From Galerina marginata (taxonomy: Eukaryota; Basidiomycota; Agaricomycetes; Agaricales; Galerinaceae): a stretch of 64,000 nucleotides of DNA. The DNA is taken from contig JAECYW010000010.1 of assembly GCA_023014335.1 (NCBI GenBank), forward strand, positions 1,860,001 to 1,924,000, written 5' to 3'. Under the pieces are notes generated by a model that did not search any database, was not told the DNA's origin, and worked only from the letters and a program-made list of their open reading frames with translations. Both the position numbers and the translations under genes were made by a program. Numbering within the stretch: the stretch's first letter is position 1; every line of letters begins with the position of its first letter. Positions 31,467 to 43,325 of this stretch are shown in pieces.

Positions 31467-32826
31467 TCAGGAGCACGTATATGATAGAAGTCCCCTCCCT
31501 CTCAGCTTGCTTAGGTCTTCATTTCGATCGAGGCTACTCGCTAAATCCTGAGGCGAGATTTTGACTTCTCCATATGCCGATTCCTGCAAAAATTTTAATT
31601 CAACTCCGGCCAAACGAGGCCAAATCCGGTCGCTGCATAGGATGTTCACGAGGATGAACCATGGGTATGTGGTGAGGCGATCAATGGGATACTCTTGAAG
31701 GTATATATCGAGGATGAGTTTCAGAGGTGGATGATGCATATCATAGGATAGAGTTTTCAGTATGGATGATGCGAAAGGGATATCACTGGTGAGTAGCTCT
31801 CCAGAACCACATATGGAAGTCCGAAATGTAAGACGTCGCAGTTGATGAAGTGAACCAAAGTTTGGGGGAGTGACCTCTGGTTCTGATCCAGGAGTCAATC
31901 CGTTGACCTCGAAGGACATTTCTACAAAATGCTTGTACATTAGGGCGGAATTGCTGAGTGGGATAAGTAGCCATACCATATCGATAACCCAGCTGGAGAT
32001 CGAGCCTTTCAAGAGTATTTGAGCAAAATTCCAACAGGCCCTGAATATCTGACATAGAATAATCATTACTAGGTAGCGTCAAGTCCGTAAGGTGCCTGAG
32101 ATCGAAAGGGGAGGACATAGGCTTAAACCACGATGGTAGTTCCTTGGGCGCTGAGATATGAGACTCCGAGTCATACCCTACCTCAAGGGCTCTCAGCTTG
32201 GCCCTTGTATGCAGTATGGCAGTTGGATCGGTATTTCTTTCGAAAGATGCTATACGAAGGTCACGCAACGCGGCACAATTGTAGAAGACCGAAATGGGAA
32301 TGCCCTCGATTAAATGGAAATCAAGTACTGGAAGACTTTGTGTCATATTCCGGAGGAAGGTCTTGGTTGACTCATCAAATTTTCTCCATCGGAAGTATGT
32401 GGGAGCCAGAAAAACGAATTCCTGCAAATTGTGCAGTCGTGAAGGAATCGCATAAAAAGAAAATTGGGGGTCTCTTGAGGAAATCGTATCGGCGTCCGGT
32501 AGCGAACGCGGAAACACCGCCTTGAGTGTGATCTTTCGAACATACGAGCCTATATGGGGTGATCCATCGAGGAGGCTCAGGAACCTACACCCTGTCGATT
32601 GGTTATCGTCGAAAAAGGTGATATTTCCCCCTACATGCCCTTCTCCATGAATGACAACGACGTTTTGGAAGAGGCGAGTCTGGCATATGATGCAGAGTAT
32701 GCGATTTGCGTAAGAGCAGGAGATCAGTGTTGCTTGGTCTTCATCGATTTCACCCTGTAAGTTGTTGATAATGAGCTCCAACAGCTCAAAGGGAAGAACT
32801 AAGCGGCTCGGATTCCGCAGTGCCAT
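31467..32826 (-). CDS. Family B F-box protein, two exons (434 aa), tandem copy 1
   Basis: Exon 1 is 31977-32826 (MALRNPSRLVLPFELLELII; F-box at residues about 9-50). Exon 2 is 31467-31921. The intron (31922-31976, 55 bp, GTATGG...TTGTAG) is phase 1 after LDLQLGYRYG, the family position. Motifs: CSYANRILCIICQTRLFQNV, SPHIGSYVRKITLK, VFYNCAALRDLRI, SSPFDLRHLTDLTL, YPWFILVNILCSDR and an end in KLRGRGLLSYTCS. Exon 2 has the same length (455 bp) as in the gene at 21451-22818. It forms a tandem pair with 33194-34520, including similar 3' flanks. SCF adaptor function inferred. Confidence 0.8.
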
Positions 32827-33193
32827 TCTGGAGAAAGACGGTGCTAAAAAAACAACGTTTGTCGCCGATCTGTCGGTCCCTTAGGATGTTCCGAAGGTCA
32901 TTGAGCAGATCTAGAGGTCGACTGGTAGTTGGTGAATGAAAATGGGTGCGTGTGACTGCTTGACTCGGAAATTTAAATTGTGACTCATCGACGAAAGTGC
33001 CATCGTACCACAACAGCTATGGCGCTTCTATGTATGCCGTTTTCTGTACCGTATTGTCGAGGATTTTGTTTTGTGCGATACGGGTTTGCAACCTTACGGC
33101 CGTGACCTCTGGCTGATGCTTTCATATCGAACAACAAACTAGTTTTACACCCAAAAATTAGAATTAAGCACATAATTAGGAGCACGTATATGA
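32827..33193. other. Spacer between tandem family B copies
   Basis: About 365 bp. The portion near 33110-33190 (TGATGCTTTCATATCG, AGGAGCACGTATATGAT) is shared with 31400-31480, showing that the tandem duplication unit included the 3' flank. Confidence 0.6.
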
Positions 33194-34520
33194 TCAAAGT
33201 CCCCTTCTTCTCAGCTTGCTTAGGTCCTCATTTTGATCGAGGTTACTCGCTAAATTCTGAGGCGAGAATTCGAGTTCTGTGTGCAGAATATCCTGGCAAA
33301 ATCTAAACTCAACCCCGGCCAAATGAGGCCAAATCCGGTTGCCACAGAGGACGTCCACGAGGATGAACCATGGGAATGTGGAGAGGCGATCAATGGCATA
33401 ATCGAAAAGCAATATTTCGAGGGTGAGTTTGAGAGGTGGAGAATGCACATCATACGATAGGGTTTTCAATATGGACGATGCGAAAGGGATATCACTGCAA
33501 CATCGCTCCCCAGCATCACCTATGGAAATCTGCAATATAAGATGGCGCAGTTGACGAAGTGACCCAAGGTTCGGGGGACTCTCTGGTTCGGATTCGGAAG
33601 TAAATCCGTTGATGTCGAGAGGCACTTCTATTAATTGCGTATGCGTTAGGACGCAATTGCCATGTTAGATATGCGATCATACCGTATTGATAACCCAAAT
33701 ACAAATCGAGCTTTTCGAGAGTGTTTGAGCAAAGTTCCAACATGCTCTGGATATCTGATACCAAATATTCACTACTAAGTAGCGTCAAGTCCACAAGGTG
33801 CGTCATATCGAAGGGGGAAGACGCAGGCTGGAACCACGACGGCAGTTCATTGGGCGCCAAATCGCGAGACGCATGCCCTATTCCAAGAGCCCTCAGCTTG
33901 GCTCTCGTATGCAATACGGCGGTTGGATCAGCATTTCCTAAAGATTGCAGACTAAGTTCTTGCAACGCAGCAGAATTGTAAAACAAGGAGATGGGAACGT
34001 CCTCAATAGCAAAAAAAACGAGTACCGGGACACTCTGTGTTAAATTGCGGTGGAGTGTCTTGGTAGGCTCGTCAAGCAGACTCCATTGGAGATCCCCGGC
34101 AGACCATATTTCGAATTTCTGAAGATTTTGTAATCGTGAAGGAATCAAATAGAAAGAAAAATTGGGATCTCTCGAGGAAGTGGTATCGGCGTCTGGCACC
34201 ATATCCAGATACACTGCTCTGAGTGTGATATTCCGGACATACGAGCCTATATGGGGTGATGCATCGAGGAGGCGTAGGAACCTGTACCCAGTCGATTGTT
34301 CATCGTCGAAAAAAGTGATAGCGACCGCTTTGCAATATATTCCGTGAGTAACAACGACGTTTTGAAAGAGGCGTTTCTGGCATATGATGCAGAGTATGCG
34401 ATTTGCGTAGGAACAGGAGATCAGTGATCTTTCGTCGTCGTCGTTGTCAATTTGTAGATTGTCGATAACGAGCTCCAACAGCTCAATGGGAAAAACGCGA
34501 CTCGGATTCTTCAGGACCAT
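33194..34520 (-). CDS. Family B F-box protein, two exons (423 aa), tandem copy 2
   Basis: Exon 1 is 33683-34520 (MVLKNPSRVFPIELLELVID) and exon 2 is 33194-33627. The 55-bp intron (33628-33682, GTATGA...TTAATAG) is phase 1 after LDLYLGYQYG. It is closely similar to the gene at 31467-32826 (CSYANRILCIICQKRLFQNV, SPHIGSYVRNITLR, FPWFILVDVLCGNR). It ends five residues earlier (LRRRGL), where two substitutions convert the Leu-Leu of the sister copy into Leu-stop; this is probably harmless. SCF adaptor function inferred. Confidence 0.8.
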
Positions 34521-34942
34521 TCCAGAGAAAGTTAGTTGTTGTAAGTGTCACTGTTGGTCGCTGGGTTTGTTGGAAAAGTAAAATGTGACTTCAACTTGAA
34601 GTCAATCGTGAGTCACGCGTCACGAAAAAGGTCCGCTTTGGGAGTGCGGCATGCCCCAGTGCTACGAGTAACAGTCAGCCCAGTTTGAGCCCAGTTGTAC
34701 ATAAGTAAGCCGTCAAGTAGTACATGAAAACATTGGCCAGACCAGGACATACTGCCCTACATATCAGACTAATTTTGTCTGCAAAAATTTACCTCAAAGC
34801 CAGTTTTAAATAAAACAGCTGGAACTGTTCGAGAAGTAATGATCAAGTCCAGTCATAGAACATACAAATCATTGTGCATACCGAATCCTCTAAATTCCAA
34901 GTCCCAGATGTCAATATGTACATCTAAATGCAATTATTCGTC
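34521..34942. other. Intergenic, no gene seen
   Basis: This is the upstream flank of the tandem copy and 3' region of GUT2. There are no motifs beyond short frames. Confidence 0.6.
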
Positions 34943-37597
34943 TCAGACACCGCCGCCGCTCTTCTCTACAGGTATCCTTAACCGTGTTTTCACTTTCTTT
35001 GGCGAGGGCGAGGGCGAGAAAGAAATTTCTTTCAGGTTCCCAGATATCTGTGGAGTGGAAAGGGAATGCCAGTTGACATAGATTCATCATCAAGAAAAGG
35101 CCGCTCACCTCAAGGAACTCGTCGAAATTGAAATCGGCGTGATCATGCAAGCCCGCCTCATCGAGCACGTAGTCCAGCTCTTTCTTCGAGATTTTCGAGA
35201 TCTCGGAATACCCAGGAATATCCTTCAGAGTATCCAAAATCTGATCCACACGAACCTTCTCCTCCCCGTTCCGTGTAACAAACGCGTTCCTCAGAGCAGC
35301 CACCTCGCCCGCTTCAAACTTCGACCGCCCAGGCCCAAAAGTCTCCGGAACCTCCGCACTCCTCGTCCTGAACAGGTTCAAAAAGCCAACGCACGCCTTC
35401 CACAGGTACGATTCAACCTTCTCCGTCGCGCTCCTGGGTATAGGCTGAGGTCGATGAGCAGCAGCGACAGCGGGAGATAAACCCATGCTGGTCAAAAACA
35501 CGATCGCCCGGTCAATCTGCCGCTCGCGCTCAGAGAGGGACCAACCTAGCTCCTCCGACATGATGTCGATCACTTGTGGGAGGGCGTCAAGCGCTGCGCG
35601 AGCGTTAAGGAAGGACAGGCGCGTGCGTCGGGCGAGGACGTCGATGGCGGTTTGAGCGTATTCGTGCCGGATGGCGTAGCGCACTTCTGCGTCGATGACT
35701 ATGAAGATGGGAGAATGTTAGATATTGAGCATTCTGAGAGCCTTATTTTTGCGTACATGGGTATTGAGGTGCCAACCTTTTTCCGTACAGCGGCCAGGTT
35801 TCGCCTGTGGGGTCTGCGAGTGAGCAGACCGTCCATGCGCGATCACCGTAATTTTCAGAAAGGTGTTTCGCTACCACTGACTCCAGTCCATACTGCAAAA
35901 ATATAATAAATATTAGGTGTAAAACAAGAGAGAAAAAAAAATCAGACTGTTTGAATGAGCCCAATAAACATATTCCGACTCCATCCATCGCTTCCGACCA
36001 ACCTGAGGGTCCGAGTAACGCATCCGTTCTTCGGTTTGAGTCCAAACGTCTTAATAGCCGCATCGACAGTCTCTTCAGCCATAGCACGATACGTCGTCCA
36101 TTTCCCACCCGCGATCGTCAACAGCCCGCTCGGGCTAACATTAATCATATGGTTCCTCACCAACCCCTCTGTCTTCTCCGCACTGGGGTCTCTAACAAGC
36201 GGGCGCAGCCCGCTCCACGCGCTCAAGACGTCCCCGCGGCGGACCTTAATATCGGGGGACAGGTAGCGCCGCACCTCCTCAAGCACCCACCGGATATCCT
36301 CCTCGGACGCCTGTGGGTCTCGCGTCACCCGCGCCGGGGTGTCTGTGGTGCCCGCGATGGTGTTCCCTTGCCAAGGTAGGAAGAAAATGACACGTCCGTC
36401 AGAGGTGGAGGGGTCGAGGAGCCCCATCTTGCGAGGCGAGTAGTAGTTTGGAAGCGTGATGTGGACGCCAGAGGATGGTTGGACGATTGCTTCGTGGTGT
36501 GGGTTGTCTAGTGATAGGAGAGCGTCGGTGAAGGGGCCGGTTGCGTTGATTACTCCCTGTGATATGGTGGTGATGAGTGATGAGTTATTTTGATATTTAG
36601 GTAAGGTCTTGAACAACAAACCTTGCTTCGGACGTTCCACTCTTGGCCGGTGAGATTATCCTTGACCTTGGCTCCGTTTAATTTACCATTGGCATCCTTG
36701 TGCAGCTGGGTGACTTCGCAGTAGTTAGCGACAACAGCCCCGAGTTTCACAGCGGTCATGATGAGTGCCATGTTCATCCGCGAGTCGTTGTGTTGTCCTG
36801 TTCGATGTCAAATAATGTATGAAGAACGAGTTGGATAAATTATTACCGTCGTAATAAACCAGCGCGCCAACTAGACCGTCCGACTTTAGCATCGGAAAGG
36901 TCTCCAATGCCTTTCCTTTGCTCATCACGTATGAGCTCTCCATGTTCTCTTTTCCCGCCAGCACGTCGTACATCTTGCATCCAGCCCAGTAGTATGGCAC
37001 CTGCCAGTACTTGTATATCGGCAGCATAATGGGCAGCATCGCGGAGAGGTATGGGGCGGTGTGCAGGAACGTCCGTCGTTCGTGCAACGCCTCCCGAACG
37101 AGTTTATATTGGTCGTAATCAAGCTCCATTACGGCTTTCTGCAGATAACGAACGCCTCCGTGCACAAGCTTTGTTGACTTTGACGATGTTCCTGAGTGAA
37201 CTATGAGGGTCGTTCAAAAGCAAAGGCTCAGGGACGCACCAGAGCTGAAGTCATCACGCTCTACCAGAGCTACTTTAAGACCGCGGCTAGCAGCATCGAC
37301 GGCACAACCAGCACCCGTAGCTCCTCCACCGACGATAAGAAGATCGAACTCCTCGCCTTCAACTGGTCGGTTGCCTGTTGTGAGCGTTGTGATCGCGCCA
37401 GATGCCTTGAGCTGCTTCAGCATTTCGGCTCTCGATGGCGGCGTCCATGGCGGTGGCGGTCGTCGTGTCGTCACCGTAGGTACAGGATATGCCGGTCCCG
37501 AGTTGAGATACCAGTACCCGCCTCCGAAGAACAGAGCTGTCCCTCCTGTGGCGTAGGCCAGTGTCCGCCGCGAGAAAACTTTCCTGAGGATCGCCAT
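34943..37597 (-). CDS. GUT2: Mitochondrial FAD-dependent glycerol-3-phosphate dehydrogenase (772 aa)
   Basis: Seven exons: 37240-37597, 36847-37191, 36622-36797, 35948-36556, 35757-35892, 35109-35698 and 34943-35047. Introns are 48-65 bp and every phase agrees. A basic N-terminus plus hydrophobic segment (residues about 13-30) fits a mitochondrial inner-membrane anchor. The FAD-binding motif [10 protein letters not shown] is at about 88-97, followed by [28 protein letters not shown] and [20 protein letters not shown]. The enzyme oxidises glycerol-3-phosphate to dihydroxyacetone phosphate and passes electrons to ubiquinone (glycerol use and the G3P shuttle). A C-terminal extension ([15 protein letters not shown]...FNFDEFLE) resembles the EF-hand region of animal GPD2, but the loop ligands are not canonical. 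The exon 4 donor is an unusual GTCTGA. Confidence 0.95.
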
Positions 37598-38043
37598 CGT
37601 GCCACGACGCAGCCCAGGATAAGTTCTGCGATGTATATATCACAGAAGAACCTTAGATGTGTGATGTTCCAAAGTTATTTGCGATTCTTATTTGCTTTGC
37701 CGTTGAACGTGCGTCGTGACGGATCGGATGAGTCGTGATTGATATCGTGCAGGTCGGCCTATCGGAAAAAATAAGATGGCCTGGTCCAATTTGAAGCAGA
37801 CGAGAGTGTGGCAGCCCAGAGGTCCAGACAAAATGGGGTGAAAGCAAAAGGGTAAGCGGAAAAGTGAACGTCATGAACGTCATGAGATTAATATTGCATG
37901 TTGCCGGAAGCCGGTGTGCGGTCCGGGCGGGCCACCTTGCTCAACCCAACCTCAACCTCAACAGCAACTCAACAGCCAATCAACAGTTTTAACTTCTGTC
38001 AACGCCATCGTTTCCCAGGTAAAAGAAAATATCTACCTAACTA
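37598..38043. other. Promoter region of GUT2, no gene seen
   Basis: This is the upstream flank of GUT2 and 3' flank of the F-box gene ending at 38044. CAACCTCAACCTCAACAGCAACTC-like short direct repeats lie near 37945-37985. Confidence 0.5.
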
Positions 38044-39282
38044 CTATCCTGCTTTTCTACCGTCATAAAATTGCAAATTGGTAACCTTTGAAAGGGCCTG
38101 TACAGTATCTTCAGTGACGTGGGGACATGCTTCTAGCACAAGTCGAAATTTGTTTTCCCTCGTCTGCAAAAAGGACAATAATCCAGGCCCCGAGATACCT
38201 TTGCACCCACTCAGCTCAAGTGTTTTTAAGCCAGGCATGCAATTGTAACCGAGCATTATCAACGCGTCTGTGATATCGGTCCGCTCGAACCTCATCACCT
38301 CCATCATTGGAAACGCTGTCCCAAATAACCATCGATAGTCTTCTTCTGGGTGATGAAGCACAGTCCCACAGAGTTCGAGCTGCTTGACGAGAGGCGACCT
38401 TTGAGATAGGAACCGAAGTGATGTCGAAATAACTTCGGTATATACAGCGGTCCAGTCACTATATCTGTACCCTCTAGGTGCAGCCAGCCTAACACTTGTC
38501 AGAAGAGGTGCGTGGAAAGCGTCCAGGATATGAAGCCCCCAACCCGGAACTGATATGTCGACTGACATGAGATGAGGTGTACTGATATTTGGGAACCGGA
38601 ATGTCGACGTGTTGCAGTAAGAAAAACTGGCAGACGACTTGAGAGTAATTGACCGGAGGTTCGTCACGGATTTTATCGTGAAGAATATCGCATATTCGTT
38701 GGTATTCGCTCCGAACGGAATCGTATCAAGTGTGAGATCTGTCAGAACTGACGAAGAAAGTAAAGGAGAGGTTCGATGAGGAAGAGGATACGCGGGTAAA
38801 CTGAGGCGTGCAAGACAAGGAGTGGAGCCGAATGCGGAGTTGAGCAATGCAAGGCCGCGCACTGGATCACAGGTCGGTTTGTCTACTTGTATGGAAAGAG
38901 ATTCCAGAAGGGGTGCGGGCTGGCCATTGCCAAGTCTGGCGACGAACTTGTTGGCGAGTTCTTGCTCTGAAATTTGGATCTCCAGCAATCGCATTCGGCT
39001 GAGATGTTCTGCAAGGACCGTTGTTAGTGCATCTGTATCCTTGGCCGAAGAGTCCAATAATCTGATATGCACGTCGAGGGGCAAATTTCCGGAATGTTTT
39101 AAGAAGAACCGGACGGGTACGAGGTTGGTGGTATGGATGTAGAGACGGTTCCATAATTGTGGCGTCGCGGTAGCAATCCTGCGCCAGGATTGACTGACGC
39201 GGAGGAGTTTTATTCGAGAGGACGTCGTGTTCTCTACGAACTGGAATATTGTGCCCCATGTTTCGACCGGAAAATGAGGCAT
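38044..39282 (-). CDS. F-box-like/LRR protein, single exon (412 aa)
   Basis: An N-terminal F-box-like motif (MPHFPVETWGTIFQFVENTT, then LLRVSQSWRRIATATPQLWN) occupies residues 1-45. This is the type with the SQSWRRIA...LW signature seen in many mushroom proteins. The C-terminal third has AMN1/FBXL-like leucine-rich repeats (LKTLELSGCKGISGPGLLSF, CPHVTEDTVQALSKV). The frame is uninterrupted and ends at LQFYDGRKAG. It belongs to neither family A nor B. SCF adaptor role inferred. Confidence 0.75.
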   Translation of the reverse strand: MPHFPVETWGTIFQFVENTTSSRIKLLRVSQSWRRIATATPQLWNRLYIHTTNLVPVRFFLKHSGNLPLDVHIRLLDSSAKDTDALTTVLAEHLSRMRLLEIQISEQELANKFVARLGNGQPAPLLESLSIQVDKPTCDPVRGLALLNSAFGSTPCLARLSLPAYPLPHRTSPLLSSSVLTDLTLDTIPFGANTNEYAIFFTIKSVTNLRSITLKSSASFSYCNTSTFRFPNISTPHLMSVDISVPGWGLHILDAFHAPLLTSVRLAAPRGYRYSDWTAVYTEVISTSLRFLSQRSPLVKQLELCGTVLHHPEEDYRWLFGTAFPMMEVMRFERTDITDALIMLGYNCMPGLKTLELSGCKGISGPGLLSFLQTRENKFRLVLEACPHVTEDTVQALSKVTNLQFYDGRKAG

Positions 39283-40021
39283 GGGCCTATCTACAATGCC
39301 ACAATCAGATAAGTGGGCGCGAGGTAATTTAAAGGAAGAAAAAACATTGGAACTTGCCTTGAGATACGTAGCTCATAATCCTCCTCCGAGTCGTGTGCCT
39401 GAGGCAGAAAGGAGGAAACGCCTGCAGTGCAAGAGTTGCCTGTTGGTTGCCAGGTGACACAGTTGGACGTGAGCTTGCTCTGTATCATTGTCCTATCTAT
39501 AGAACCTCATGTCGCATGGTCCATGGGGAAATGCCAATGAGTTTCTTTAAATACATCGGGGCGTTCTTACAAAGTGTTGAGTAGATGAAGCCGGTGAAGG
39601 TTGAAATAATTTCCGTGAACTCTTTTCCACGTTTTCCTGCCTTCTTTTCCACCTTGTCCACTTCTGGGACACTGGCGCCAATGCGAGTGGAATGCTCCAG
39701 AATTCCGAAGGAATCCCAAATGTGTCTTCCAGTTCAACCAAGGCGAGTTGGGATAGAACTTAAACCGAGCCCCCTGATAGGGATTCCTTGGAATCCAGGC
39801 TTATTGGCGAGGGCCGCCATCAATTGAGCCGTAATGACAGGTCCACAGTCATATTCACGACTCGGAAATATCAGTTGAGAAACACATTGGATAAGTAAGT
39901 CGACAAATTAGGAATATTCGAGAACTCACCTCCGAGCCCGAACTTTCTCTTGATGCCGCATTCATGGCGGGAATGAAGGCCGTTGTATCTCTGTCTGTAA
40001 CCTATCATAATTGGAAGCTCG
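39283..40021. other. Intergenic; may hold downstream exons of the small gene at 40219
   Basis: Open stretches on the minus strand (to about 39760) could continue the secreted-protein candidate that starts at 40219, but no single splice path was convincing. No other gene is seen. Confidence 0.3.
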
Positions 40022-40219
40022 TCAGGCAATGGTGATTCGTACAACGTGAAATATGCAAACCAAAGCATCATCGATAGTCCTTCTTATGGGACAGGAGAGA
40101 GCGGGATCATCGAGGGTTACCGTCGGAACCGACCTCTTGTCAATCATGACAGCCACCGGTGACGCAAAAGCAGCAGCGATGAGCGATGTCAATAGAACGA
40201 ATAAGACTTGCAGATTCAT
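40022..40219 (-). CDS. Candidate small secreted protein, 3' end uncertain
   Basis: ATG at 40219 is followed by a strong signal peptide (MNLQVLFVLLTSLIAAAFAS) and then PVAVMIDKRSVPTVTLDDPA, with a dibasic KR that could be a Kex2-type processing site. Read without splicing, the frame ends at 40022 (65 aa). A donor-like GTTTGC near 40055 and an open continuation (YRQRYNGLHSRHECGIKRKF, 39880-39990) suggest one or two further exons. I could not decide the acceptors, so only the first part is annotated. Function unknown. Confidence 0.4.
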   Translation of the reverse strand: MNLQVLFVLLTSLIAAAFASPVAVMIDKRSVPTVTLDDPALSCPIRRTIDDALVCIFHVVRITIA

Positions 40220-41891
40220 GTTTATTTAGTTGAGGAGGTTAGTTGTGCATTGAAGCCTCAAACTTATAGCTCGCGAGGCGGACCACTGGATCGATAGAAG
40301 GGCTAAGCTGGTGGCTTGTGGTCGCTAAACCTGGCTAGAGGCAACTACCAATCCTTATTCTTCGAGTGCTAGTGCGGAGGGCCGGAAGGTAGAGACCTCA
40401 CGCAATCACATGAGAGCCTATTCGTAATGGAGTGGACGAGACGTTTTTCATACTTGGCTGAAGAAGAGCTAGGCAGAAACTTGAATGCGGGAAAATGGAA
40501 GACGATGAAAATGCCCACAAAGTACTGCCGGAACCGTTCCTATTATCGGCTCTATTCCTCCTCCTCCTTCCAGTATGCAGATTTGTCTAGCAAATAATGC
40601 TCGACTCCTGTTCGAGACTATGCAATAATAGTTCACGGGTTACTCCAGTGCCAGACCCGTATGACATTGACAACACTAAGAACGATTTCGGCTAGATGGT
40701 GATCGTGCATGAACAAATCCTGAGATCGACTATCCGGGCGTCTCGGCTAGAGGTAACGGGCTCCTGCTTTTCTAGGCGTGGTCTAGAGTCGAAGACTCCC
40801 TCTTGCAGTTGAGGATCGCTAGTCGTTAGACCAAACCTACCAAAGCGTGAGAGGCCTTTCATTGGCCTTTCATGACATTTTTCTGCTGAAAATGGCTCAA
40901 CACAGGGACTGCCATATGATAAGAGGAGAAACAGGAAAGCCTAGTTTATATGTCATCAGTTCCTTGAGAGTTGGACGTTTGGGAGAAAGTTATTCGACGT
41001 TTCAACATTGTAGTTGAGTCTGACGATATTCTCGTCACGTGACTTCCGCGTAAGAGCATCACGGCTTTTCTCAATTAGTCTCTCGTAGACAGACTACGGT
41101 ATTCACTATTCTTATGACCCACCGAGAATGGATGAAGCAGATATAAAAACAGAAATCCAGGTGAAATTGGGAAGGCATCCCGCAACCAACAATGAACATG
41201 AAAAAATGATGAATGACGAAAGCGCTCCGACCGGAATAAGTTGCCCTGGAGAAAGAGCAGCAATGGCTATATACAGTAGCCTGTCAGCTTCAGAACTGAG
41301 CACATCTTGAAATAAATGCACCATAAAGCAAATCCAAAGCCAGTCCGAATCCCCACCTCGGGTCGAGTCTACCTGCTTTTGTTGAAGCTCGAAAGACTCA
41401 GGATTCTCGCTCTATCTTAGTCTATAACTGAGGCTAAGTGTGGCCTCTGACTTCTACAAGCATAGGCTGGCCTCGGCGATCCCGAAAGTGTTTGTAATCT
41501 AGTATTACACACCAAGTGTTGGGAAGCGTCTACGAGGTCTACTTTGTGCATACTACACTGCATAGTGGTTCAGCGCGATTTTAATGACACGTCTATGATT
41601 ATTTGGTGGTGCAGACTAAAGTGAACCCTGAGGTCGTCTGTCGTTGCAAACAAGACATCGGACACGTCGAGTTCGCCCGCAAAATATAGCTCCAAAAGGT
41701 GGTTGAGGTTAGGCGGAAACCTAAGGCTGGGGAAGTTAAATTTCTCCCGTTAGCCGTTTGCGTAAGCACTAGCCAATTTTTCGGCCGCTTCAGGTTGGAT
41801 TCGAGCCATTCTAGTCCTACGTAGAAACGCGAAGCATGAAAAAATAATGGACCCGTATGTGATTAAATATATATTATTATCATTTTGTTGG
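40220..41891. other. 1.7-kb intergenic stretch, no supported gene
   Basis: A 70-codon hydrophobic frame (41112-41324, minus strand) is the best candidate but has no recognisable family and no signal-peptide pattern. The rest shows nothing definable. The 3' end of the membrane-protein gene begins at 41892. Confidence 0.45.
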
Positions 41892-43027
41892 CTACAGGCT
41901 GGGTAAATGAATGCTATTGGCGCTCGTTCTGTACCTTGGCTCCCTCATTTCAAAGTTTTGTTGAAAATTGGCTTCTTTCGCTGATTTGGACGTCATAGTT
42001 CCTTTTATCATCCGTTCCAGAGCGAGAGTCGTTGTCATGACCTGATGTCCAGATATTCCAAGAAAATAAGTAAGTGGATAGAACCCTGAAGATGAGCGAA
42101 AAGGTGCCTCGTGCTTACAGATACGTGAGGAAGTATCTGCAGCGTAATTACCGAGCCGCTGCGTGTCGACACGGACAAGATGATATGTGCTGAGCTAATG
42201 ACACTAATCAAGGAGCAGGCATCGACACCAATATTTGCAGTTCTCGTATACCACGCGTCTTCAAACGTTGGAGGGGTCATTTTTTGGTGACTGAAGACAA
42301 GTAGGAAGAGTGAAAGTCCGAGGAGAATGTTGGAAATCGTGGTTACGAGTGGGATTGTCGGTATCTGCTCCTGCCTAGAGCGCAAGTGCGGCAAAACACC
42401 TTGGAGATAGAATAAGATCCCCCCTACTGGTTTTAAATTGATTGCTTTTCTTCGAGTCAAAGAGCGTGTACTCTCATACCTAAAGAGCTGAGAAAGAGCA
42501 AGGGAAGCATACAGAAAAGTAATGATCGAAGAATGGTTCCTGTGCCTTTGCTCAAGGCTACACAGCGCCATATCTATTATGGACGAGGTCAGTCGGTATG
42601 ACATTGGGCGATCAGAACGAAACCTCCTTGCCATAAATAAGTTCGCCCCAACAACAATGAACGGCAGGGAAACCGGCATCCCAAAGTTAATGAGGAACTT
42701 CCAAGGGCTGAACAGAGTTGAGGTTGTAATTTCCGCTAGATGGTGGTCGGCCAAGGTAAGGTATACACTCCCTTGCGTAACGGCCATCGTGCTGAGCAAA
42801 AACATTCCAACTGAAAATCCAGAAAGGAGCAGGTGCGAACGCTTGGATCGACTCCGTTTTGTCTTCCTGAGTAGAGAAAAGAGGTCGAGCAAGAATGCAA
42901 TTGAAGTGCCGTAGGCGATTCCTGAGCAGAAGATGCCGATCATTTGTAAACTAAACTGAATATCTGCTGGGCCCAGGATGGGTGGACCGATTTGACCATT
43001 GTCGAAGTTACAAGACCGACGAGACAT
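41892..43027 (-). CDS. Multi-pass (about seven-TM) membrane protein, tandem copy 1 (315 aa)
   Basis: Exons are 42632-43027, 42480-42573, 42119-42426 and 41892-42041. The first intron (42574-42631, 58 bp) has a GC donor (GCAAGG) and normal AG. It gives VGANLFM|IWRCVAL, which matches ADGLM|IWRCWVL in the neighbouring paralogue at exactly the same position. Exon 2 is 94 bp in both genes. Hydrophobic segments recur through the protein (IGIFCSGIAYGTSIAFLLDL, ISNILLGLSLFLLVF, ACSLISVISSAHIILSV), followed by a hydrophilic C-terminal tail ending HLPSL. I do not recognise a named family; the layout is receptor-like, but ligand and function are unknown. Confidence 0.75.
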
Positions 43028-43325
43028 GAGTGTAAGTTCTGAAAGATTAGGTGGTATTAGAATTTCCGCAACATTTCAAGGAACTAAATTATACCTACCT
43101 GAACGGGACAATATCAGCGGTGTAGGGTTCTTCCGATTGCCTCGGCGAGACCTAGACAATCACCCCACCAGAAGATATGGACACTACAATAGTATATTCG
43201 CTAGCACCAACAATATAAGGCCGGAAAGGTCAATAACTTCATGACAGTCTATTTAGGTCCTGCTCAGTGCCGAGTGTCTTAGGGGGCAAACGAGAATAGT
43301 TCGGATGGAGAAGGATATGAGTATA

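Noticed and set aside
41112..41324. 70-codon hydrophobic frame on the minus strand
   Set aside because: No signal-peptide pattern, no homology and no splice-linked partner; kept only as a note in the intergenic entry.
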